A stretch of 26,470 bases of DNA from an uncultured Mollicutes bacterium (GTDB lineage: Bacteria; Bacillota_I; Bacilli_A; RFN20; CAG-826): contig UQOB01000010.1 of assembly GCA_900542595.1 (NCBI GenBank), forward strand, positions 1 to 26,470. The letters are read 5' to 3'. Both the position numbers and the translations under genes were made by a program. Under the pieces are notes generated by a model. That model was not told the DNA's origin, ran no database searches, and worked only from the letters and a program-made list of their open reading frames with translations. Positions 20,546-26,470 of this stretch are shown piece after piece; positions within the stretch are counted from its first letter, which is position 1, and the number at the start of each line of letters is the position of its first letter.

Positions 20546-22142
20546 AACGATTGCGAAAAAAGCCGGGATTCCTAAAAAATACCTTGAACCTTATGGCTTT
20601 TATAAAGCCAAGATTTCTCCTGACTATTATGCTTCGATTAAGAACAATAAAGATGGTAAGTTAATCTTGATGACCGCGATAACTCCGACGAAAGCCGGGG
20701 AAGGAAAAACCACGAGCGCTATTGCGTTAGCCGACGGCATGAAAAAAATCGGAGAACAAGCCATGCTCTGTTTACGGGAACCTGCCTTAGGACCGGTCTT
20801 CGGCCTTAAAGGTGGGGCGACTGGTGGTGGTAAGGCCACTGTTGAACCTTCGAACGAAATCAATCTTCACTTCACCGGTGACATGCACGCTTTAACCTCA
20901 TCCATCAGTTTAATCAACGCGATAATTGATAATTATTTATATCAAGGTAATCCCTTAAATATTGATCCGAATAGAATCATCTTTAAAAGAGCGGTCGATA
21001 TGAATAATCGGGATTTAAGAGAAATCACGATTGCGGAAGGCGAGAAGAATGGTGTTCAACATCAAAGCGGTTTCCAAATTACAGTCGCTAATGAATTGAT
21101 GGCTATCCTTTGTTTAACCTTAGATGAAAATGATTTCTTAAGACGCTTAGAAAAGGTGGTTGTTGCTTATACCTACGACAATAAACCGGTGACTGTCAAA
21201 GATTTAAAAGTCACTCATGCGGTGATGAGGTTAATGAAAGAAGCGTTAAAAGTTAACCTCGTTCAAACGAAAGAGAATAACCCCGTGTTCATTCATGGTG
21301 GGCCTTTCGCTAATATCGCTCATGGATGTAACTCCTTAATTGCCACGAGAACCGCCTTAAAGATGGCTCCATACGTCATCACCGAAGCGGGTTTCGCCTC
21401 TGACTTAGGAGCGGAAAAATTCTTCGATATTGCCTGTCCTAATGGAAATCTTCACCCCGATTTAGCGGTCCTTGTTTGTTCAATCAGAGCCCTTAAACTT
21501 CACGGCGGCCAACTGTTTAAAGATTTAAATGATGAAAACTTAGAAGCGTTAGAAAAAGGTCTACCTAATCTATTCGTTCATTATGAGAATCTTCAAAAGT
21601 TTAAGTTACCGGTGGTAATCGCGATTAACCATTTCCCCGGTGACACTGATAACGAAGTTAAACAATTAGAAAAAGTTTTAACGGAAAAGAACATCCCCTA
21701 TGCTTTCTTAGATGGCTATTTAAAAGGCGGGGAAGGCAGTAAAGACTTAGCTAGGTTAGTGGTTAAAATTTTAAAAGAAAAAGAAAGCTACTATGAACCT
21801 CTCTACACTGACGACATGCCTTTAGAAAAGAAGATTGAAATTGTCGCCAAAGAAATCTATCGGTCAAAAGATGTAGTTTATTCTGATAAAGCTCTTGAAC
21901 AACTAAAAGAGTTCAAAGAAGAAGGACTTGATAATTTAAAGGTTTGTGTCGCTAAAACCCCGAATAGTTTAAGCGATGACCCGAAACTGTTAGGCGCTCC
22001 GCTAGGAAATACTCTTCATATCCGGGAAATTAATCTCTCAGCTGGAGCGGGTTTCATCGTCCCTTTAACCGGGGAAGTGATGACGATGCCGGGCCTCCCT
22101 AAAAATCCTTTAGCGGTCAAGATGGAGGATGAACCGTGGTAA
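20532..22142 (+). CDS. fhs: Formate-tetrahydrofolate ligase
   Basis: This 536-residue enzyme makes 10-formyl-THF from formate, THF and ATP, feeding purine and fMet synthesis. The P-loop TPTKAGEGKTT (51-61) and the long signature LREPALGPVFGLKGGATGGG are clear, followed by INLHFTGDMHAL. The usual GGYAQVxPMEDINLHFTGD is modified to GGKATVEPSNEINLHFTGD, a family-internal variation. The C-terminal GEVMTMPGLPKNP is typical. Length is slightly below the usual ~555. It sits at the end of the tRNA-modification run with a 14-nt overlap to tcdA; an AAGGATGAG precedes the ATG. Serine hydroxymethyltransferase and folD are not nearby. Confidence 0.96.
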   Translation: MLKIETIAKKAGIPKKYLEPYGFYKAKISPDYYASIKNNKDGKLILMTAITPTKAGEGKTTSAIALADGMKKIGEQAMLCLREPALGPVFGLKGGATGGGKATVEPSNEINLHFTGDMHALTSSISLINAIIDNYLYQGNPLNIDPNRIIFKRAVDMNNRDLREITIAEGEKNGVQHQSGFQITVANELMAILCLTLDENDFLRRLEKVVVAYTYDNKPVTVKDLKVTHAVMRLMKEALKVNLVQTKENNPVFIHGGPFANIAHGCNSLIATRTALKMAPYVITEAGFASDLGAEKFFDIACPNGNLHPDLAVLVCSIRALKLHGGQLFKDLNDENLEALEKGLPNLFVHYENLQKFKLPVVIAINHFPGDTDNEVKQLEKVLTEKNIPYAFLDGYLKGGEGSKDLARLVVKILKEKESYYEPLYTDDMPLEKKIEIVAKEIYRSKDVVYSDKALEQLKEFKEEGLDNLKVCVAKTPNSLSDDPKLLGAPLGNTLHIREINLSAGAGFIVPLTGEVMTMPGLPKNPLAVKMEDEPW

Positions 22143-22345
22143 CTGATTACCAACTTTACGATATCGTGGAGATGAAAAAGCCCCATCCCTGCGATAAAAG
22201 GAGCAAGAAATTCCAGATTATCCGGGTAGGCGCTGATATCAAGATTAAGTGCCTCGGCTGCGGGCGAGTGATCATGCTTGATCGAGCGGACTTCAATGAC
22301 CGCATCCAAAAAGTTATCTCTCACGAAACTGGTCCCCTAAATTAA
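22136..22345 (+). CDS. DUF951 (YyzM-like) small protein
   Basis: This 69-residue DUF951-family protein of unknown function is common in Firmicutes. It shows YDIVEMKKPHPC, FQIIRVGADIKIKCLGCGR and VIMLDRADF, matching the family pattern (VxMKKxHPCG...WEIxRxGADIRIKCxGCG). Three cysteines (C19, C39, C42 by count) could bind a metal, but this is inference. The start is GTG at 22136, overlapping the fhs end by 7 nt. In many Bacilli DUF951 lies close to parB/ychF; here it is last in the rny-fhs operon and is followed by a strong terminator. Confidence 0.88.
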   Translation: MVTDYQLYDIVEMKKPHPCDKRSKKFQIIRVGADIKIKCLGCGRVIMLDRADFNDRIQKVISHETGPLN

Positions 22346-22357
22346 GGGGACTTTTTT
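22332..22357 (+). terminator. Strong terminator of the rny-to-DUF951 operon
   Basis: GTCCCCT (22332-22338) pairs with AGGGGAC (22345-22351) around a 6-nt loop carrying the DUF951 stop. Six T residues follow (22352-22357). Confidence 0.92.
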
Positions 22358-22390
22358 CATTTTCCCTCCTAGAAATAAGTGGAGGGAGTC

Positions 22391-24433
22391 ATGCTGAAGC
22401 TTAGAAATATTTTCAAAGAATACACAACCACCGGGGAGATGAAAGTCATCCTCAACAATGTTTCGTATGATTTCCCTCCTTCCGGTTTTGTCACCATCCT
22501 CGGGGAAAGTGGAAGCGGGAAAAGCACCTTGCTCAATCTTTTAAGTTTGAACGAAAAGCCGACGAGTGGCGAAATTCTCTATGATGGAGAAGATATCAGC
22601 CATTTTAAGGAACACGAAATCGAAGCCTTCCGACGAGAAGAGATCGGGTTTCTATATCAAAAATTCAATCTCTTCCCTGAATTAACTGCCTTCGAAAACA
22701 TCGTTATTCCCTTAAAGATTAAAGGGATGAAAAAGAAAGAGATGGAAAATCTCGCTTCATCCTTTATTCATAAATTTAACTTAGTAGAAGTGCAGGACAC
22801 TCTCGCGAAAGATTTATCGGGAGGCGAACTCGAAAGAGTAGCCTTTATCCGTTCGATTATTGGCTCGACGTCTATTCTGCTCGCTGATGAACCGACGGGG
22901 AGTTTAGATGATGAAAATGGGGAAATTTTACTCAAAGAACTCAAAGAATATAGTAGGAGAAGACTAGTGATCATGGTCACCCATGACCGGGAGAACGCAG
23001 AGAAATATAGTGACATTGTTTTAAGGCTAGAAAAGGGGAGACTAATTGAAGAATATAAACGTGATGGGCCGTTTCTTTTTTACCCAAATGAAAAAGAAAA
23101 GAGCCATCCGAATCAGAAATGGGTAAGTCTCTTTACAAAAGACTTAATTAGGAAAAATAAAAAAGAATATCTTTTTCTATTTTTAGCTTCTTCTTTGGTC
23201 TTTTTAACCTTATTTTTATCCCTTGGATTCTTTAATGGAAAAGATATTCTATTGAATGATCAAATGCTCAATAGTGTGAGCATCTATCATTCATATGTCA
23301 CTAAACAAAAAGCTGTCACTTTAGAGGGCAGCCCTTTATCTTTAGTGCAAGATAAAAGACCAAGTGTAGAAGAAGTATATCAGACGATAGGAACAGATGA
23401 TTATCTCGTGGAGACAGACCTTTCTTACGCATTTCCAATGGACAATATCGTCGATGTTAATGGTTTTAAATTAGGTCCAGTTAGTTTTGTTCCGCTCCAC
23501 AGTTTTCCGGAGGATTTAGTGTTTACTAGTGGGGAAAATATCACAACCCCCACCTTTGATTACGTTCTGGTCAATCAAGCCTTTGTTGACCTTTTACCTC
23601 CCTTAAGTGATCCCTTGAAAGTCGACTTAAAATATGAGGCTATATCCATTTACCGAAGAGGCTCAGACGGAGAAGAATTTAACTTGACCCATTCTTTTAA
23701 AATATCCGGTGTCATCGATGAATATCAATTGATTAAGAAACCAACAATTTATTACAGTTACCCGGCTTTAAAGTTTTATTTATCAAGATGTATTTTAAAT
23801 ACTTTTTCTTCGCTTGATGAGAGAGTGACGGTCCTCGATTTTATTCAAGAGAGCAAAGAAGATAACGAATGTTCATCTTATCGAAGGATCATCTTCCCTA
23901 AAGATAAAGCTTCTGCTGAAAAACTTTTAAAAATACCTAATGATGAACTGAAATTTACCTCACCTTTTAGAGATAGATATGAGAGCTTTCAAAGCTTGAG
24001 CGACAGCATTTCGAATGCTTTAATTCCCTTCCTGATTGGGGAAGTTTTTATATCGTGTTTTATCATCGCTTCGTTTGCGCAAACCATCTTTCTTAAACGG
24101 AAGAAGGAGAGTGCGATTCTTCGAAGTTTAGGAGCGAGTAAAAGCAACCTCTTCTGGCTTTATAGCAGCGGTAATTTTCTCGTTGGCTTCGCTTCTTTAC
24201 TTATTTGTTTCGCTCTCGCCTATCCTTTCGCTTTACTGGTAAACGCTTTGCTTGGTTCGATCATTGGTATCAATAATTTCATTGTCATTCCTTTTACTAC
24301 TTTCTTAGGGATGCCTTTCTTACTCTATCCTTTATCCCTCTTATTTATGTTGGTGTTAACCGGCTTATCGCTTGGGATACCTCTCTTCCTTTTCTTAAGA
24401 ACTCCCTTAGTGGAGGAGCTCCGTGATGAATAA
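22391..24433 (+). CDS. Fused ATPase-permease ABC transporter (MacB/FtsX type), subunit 1
   Basis: This 680-residue protein carries an N-terminal ABC ATPase and a C-terminal FtsX/MacB-type permease. ATPase: GESGSGKST (38-46, Walker A), Q-loop YQKFNLFPEL, LSGGELERVAF (signature), LLADEPTGSLD (Walker B) and VTHDRE (H-loop). Permease: a first membrane helix at about residues 258-280 (FLFLASSLVFLTLFLSLGFF), a roughly 280-residue extracytoplasmic domain, then three helices near the C-terminus. The FtsX-like coupling helix RSLGASKSNLFW follows the second helix. The start at 22391 is set by GGAGGGAG immediately upstream. A GTG at 22379 is in frame, but the Shine-Dalgarno sequence would then lie within the coding region. 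MacB-like pumps work by mechanotransmission on lipoproteins, peptides or antibiotics. The substrate is unknown. Confidence 0.92.
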   Translation: MLKLRNIFKEYTTTGEMKVILNNVSYDFPPSGFVTILGESGSGKSTLLNLLSLNEKPTSGEILYDGEDISHFKEHEIEAFRREEIGFLYQKFNLFPELTAFENIVIPLKIKGMKKKEMENLASSFIHKFNLVEVQDTLAKDLSGGELERVAFIRSIIGSTSILLADEPTGSLDDENGEILLKELKEYSRRRLVIMVTHDRENAEKYSDIVLRLEKGRLIEEYKRDGPFLFYPNEKEKSHPNQKWVSLFTKDLIRKNKKEYLFLFLASSLVFLTLFLSLGFFNGKDILLNDQMLNSVSIYHSYVTKQKAVTLEGSPLSLVQDKRPSVEEVYQTIGTDDYLVETDLSYAFPMDNIVDVNGFKLGPVSFVPLHSFPEDLVFTSGENITTPTFDYVLVNQAFVDLLPPLSDPLKVDLKYEAISIYRRGSDGEEFNLTHSFKISGVIDEYQLIKKPTIYYSYPALKFYLSRCILNTFSSLDERVTVLDFIQESKEDNECSSYRRIIFPKDKASAEKLLKIPNDELKFTSPFRDRYESFQSLSDSISNALIPFLIGEVFISCFIIASFAQTIFLKRKKESAILRSLGASKSNLFWLYSSGNFLVGFASLLICFALAYPFALLVNALLGSIIGINNFIVIPFTTFLGMPFLLYPLSLLFMLVLTGLSLGIPLFLFLRTPLVEELRDE

Positions 24434-26470
24434 GATAAAAATCGAAAATCTTTTAAAATCCTATAAAAATAGAGAGATATTTCGAAATTTTGATTTTGAA
24501 TTCCCGGCTAAAGGAATCGTTACTATCATTGGAAAAAGCGGCCAAGGCAAATCAACCTTACTGGAAATCATCAGTGGATTGACCTCCTTTGAAAAAGGAA
24601 AAGTAACTCTTTTCGATAAAGACCTCTCAACGATGACGGAAGAAGAACTAGGGGAATTTCGACTTTTAAATATCGGTTTCATCCGTCAACGTTATGACTT
24701 ATTGGAACTAGAGAACGTTATCGATAATGTCCTGTGGCCAACGAAGAAAGTTGAAGGTAAGAAGATTAATCTTGAACAACGGGCGTTAGATCTTTTAACC
24801 CTTTTCAAGCTTGAAGACAAAGCTAAACAAAATGTCAATCTGTTGAGCGGCGGGGAACAACAAAGAGTAGCCTGGGCGAGAGCATTAATCCTTGACCCGC
24901 CTATCCTCTTACTCGATGAGCCAACTGGGGCCTTAGACCAAGAAAATGTCGCTTTATTGATTGATACCTTAAATAGTTTAAGTGAGAAAAAACTCATTAT
25001 CCTTGTAACTCACGACCGAAATATGGCTGTTCGGTGTCCTGGAAAGGTGTATGAGTTAAAGAATGGCCAGTTAATTTTAAAAAGAGAAAATCCCAAAACA
25101 CCTTCTAAGCATCTTAAGGTTAATCACTTGGTAAAGCTCTCACCTAAGAAAGCAAGAATTAGGGATTTCTTGTTTCATGCTTTTCATATTTTTCGGGCCA
25201 AAAAGTGGCGGTCCACTCTGGCGGTAACTTTACTCACTTTAGCCTCTTCTTTTTTATGTTTATCCCTTTTTATTGCGCATGATTTAGAAGGGTCATTAAC
25301 TTCATCCCTTTCGTCGTTAACGGGGAAGAACGAAATAGTCGTTACAAAGGAAGGGAGTGGTTCACCAATCATTTCGTCTGTCGGAGTGGATGAGGACTTG
25401 ATTAAGACCGTAAATGAAGCCTTGCCAAAGGTCACTGATGGCTACGGAGCGACTTATCTCGCTGATTTTGAAAACTACTTTCCAGAAGAAAATAATGGCT
25501 ACATTTTGCTGAATGGTAATAGACGATTATTAATACCAAATTTGACAGTCAGGACTTTCAACGATTACCAGTGGCTCGAGGATTATAAAGAACAAACTTT
25601 TTATCCCGCTCGGCCGGAAGTTTTAGAAATGGATCAAATTGTTTTAGGCGTGCCCAATGATTTGATGATCAACATCTGTTATAACCTTCAAATACTTCGG
25701 ACGTTCGATGATTTAGGTTTCTATCTTTCGCAAAAACCGGTGCCCTTGCTTTTAAAGATGCAAAACGATTATTGGACATATGAAGATGAACAACTCTTCT
25801 CTATCCGAGCGGTCACCTATTCTCCCGTCGTCACGATTTACCATACATCAAGGCTTTGGAATGAATGGGTGATTGAAACTAAGATGCGGTTCCCGACATC
25901 CATCGAAGATGATGATACCTATCCCTGGATTATGAAGAAGACTTATTGCCTCCATTTAATTTCTTCATTCGATGAATTCTTTAAAGAGGCGAGAAAACTA
26001 AATCGGTATGAAGACTTTATTTTTGATCGAGCTTCCTTTTCTTACTTGTCGTCTTTGACCATCGATAACGAACTTTTAGATATACCTCGGGTCTATGTCT
26101 ATCTCGCGGATAAAGACATCATCCCGAAAGATTTAGGGAACGAAATATTAAAAGAAATCGAAGGTTTAAAAGGTGTAACAAGACTGATTTCCGGCGTTTA
26201 TATTTCTTATCCCTCTTCCTTCATGGAGGGCTTTATTCATCCTCTCATTTTAGCGAAGGATGAAGCGAGTTTAGAAGAAGTTAAAATGACCTTTGATTAT
26301 GTTCGGGGAATTGAAGATATTGTTGGGCTATCGCTTCCGGATAAATGCAAGATGGGAAGCTATATTTTTCCGCGGGATAGCAATTTAATTTACCGAGATT
26401 ATTTAAATGAAAATGTGGAAGGTAAACCACCGATATCGCCCGATGAAATATGTGTTTCTAAGCCTCTCGC
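24426..26470 (+). CDS. Fused ATPase-permease ABC transporter, subunit 2 (partial)
   Basis: The frame is open from the ATG at 24426 to the end of the window (at least 681 residues, no stop), with 8 nt of overlap to subunit 1. ATPase part: GKSGQGKST (36-44), RQRYDLLELENV (Q-loop), LSGGEQQRVAW, LLLDEPTGALD and VTHDRN. A membrane helix follows at about 257-285 (STLAVTLLTLASSFLCLSLFIAH). It begins a long extracytoplasmic domain of at least 390 residues, and the rest of the permease lies beyond the window. The architecture mirrors subunit 1, so the two probably form a heterodimeric exporter or mechanotransmission complex. The extracytoplasmic domain is larger and more divergent than in subunit 1. 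Confidence 0.9.
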   Translation, partial: MNKIKIENLLKSYKNREIFRNFDFEFPAKGIVTIIGKSGQGKSTLLEIISGLTSFEKGKVTLFDKDLSTMTEEELGEFRLLNIGFIRQRYDLLELENVIDNVLWPTKKVEGKKINLEQRALDLLTLFKLEDKAKQNVNLLSGGEQQRVAWARALILDPPILLLDEPTGALDQENVALLIDTLNSLSEKKLIILVTHDRNMAVRCPGKVYELKNGQLILKRENPKTPSKHLKVNHLVKLSPKKARIRDFLFHAFHIFRAKKWRSTLAVTLLTLASSFLCLSLFIAHDLEGSLTSSLSSLTGKNEIVVTKEGSGSPIISSVGVDEDLIKTVNEALPKVTDGYGATYLADFENYFPEENNGYILLNGNRRLLIPNLTVRTFNDYQWLEDYKEQTFYPARPEVLEMDQIVLGVPNDLMINICYNLQILRTFDDLGFYLSQKPVPLLLKMQNDYWTYEDEQLFSIRAVTYSPVVTIYHTSRLWNEWVIETKMRFPTSIEDDDTYPWIMKKTYCLHLISSFDEFFKEARKLNRYEDFIFDRASFSYLSSLTIDNELLDIPRVYVYLADKDIIPKDLGNEILKEIEGLKGVTRLISGVYISYPSSFMEGFIHPLILAKDEASLEEVKMTFDYVRGIEDIVGLSLPDKCKMGSYIFPRDSNLIYRDYLNENVEGKPPISPDEICVSKPL

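Noticed and set aside
1..26470. Mobile elements, CRISPR arrays, prophage or tRNA genes
   Set aside because: No transposase or integrase motifs, regularly spaced direct repeats or tRNA cloverleaf sequences were seen.

Overview
The window looks like chromosomal core DNA of a low-to-moderate GC Gram-positive bacterium of the Bacilli/Mollicutes-like part of the Firmicutes. Reasons are GpsB, DnaD, RecU, RNase Y, YmdB, a Bacillus-type RNase P RNA, an FMN riboswitch on a RibU gene, DUF951, and the order cinA-recA-rny-ymdB-miaB. UGA is used as a stop (for example dnaD, cinA, tcdA) and tryptophan is UGG, so this is not a code-4 mycoplasma. The genome is compact: most genes overlap by 4-37 nt, and even convergent genes overlap at their 3' ends. 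No insertion sequence, prophage, CRISPR array or tRNA gene was seen.

Layout. (1) 1-1915: the 3' end of rsmG, then parA and parB, an arrangement typical of the replication-origin side of Firmicute chromosomes. (2) 1902-3632, minus strand: an intracellular GH13 neopullulanase/cyclomaltodextrinase-like enzyme. (3) 3738-4618: promoter, FMN riboswitch, terminator and ribU. The terminator abuts the start codon, so riboflavin uptake is under FMN feedback control. (4) 4648-4890, minus strand: a 60-residue [4Fe-4S] ferredoxin with a near-consensus promoter. (5) 5048-6439: an orphan lipoprotein and a small membrane-anchored protein. (6) 6448-8423: cmk and der. (7) 8424-8755: an AT-rich gap with a consensus-quality cre-like palindrome and a long inverted repeat, followed by hup (HU). 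(8) 9097-10378: dnaD-nth, convergent with an exonuclease-recU pair (10342-11650). (9) 11753-13643: gpsB, rnpB (RNase P RNA), pgsA and cinA, packed almost end to end. (10) 13689-14705: recA. (11) 14721-14949: a highly structured, unassigned leader RNA in front of rny. (12) 14950-22345: rny-ymdB-miaB-miaA-tcdA-fhs-DUF951, a long co-oriented operon with a strong terminator. (13) 22391-26470: two consecutive fused ATPase-permease ABC transporter genes, the second running off the window.

How the genes work together. The operon from rny links RNA decay (RNase Y, YmdB) with anticodon-loop position-37 modification (MiaA, MiaB, TcdA) and one-carbon supply (Fhs). RecA, RecU, Nth, DnaD, HU and the DEDDh exonuclease form a replication/repair group. 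GpsB, PgsA and ParAB serve envelope growth and chromosome segregation.

The most interesting unexplained element is the roughly 155-nt structured region upstream of rny. It has its own plausible promoter and five consecutive hairpins, plus an alternative helix that excludes the last hairpin. It could be a cis-regulatory RNA, perhaps an RNase Y autoregulatory leader.
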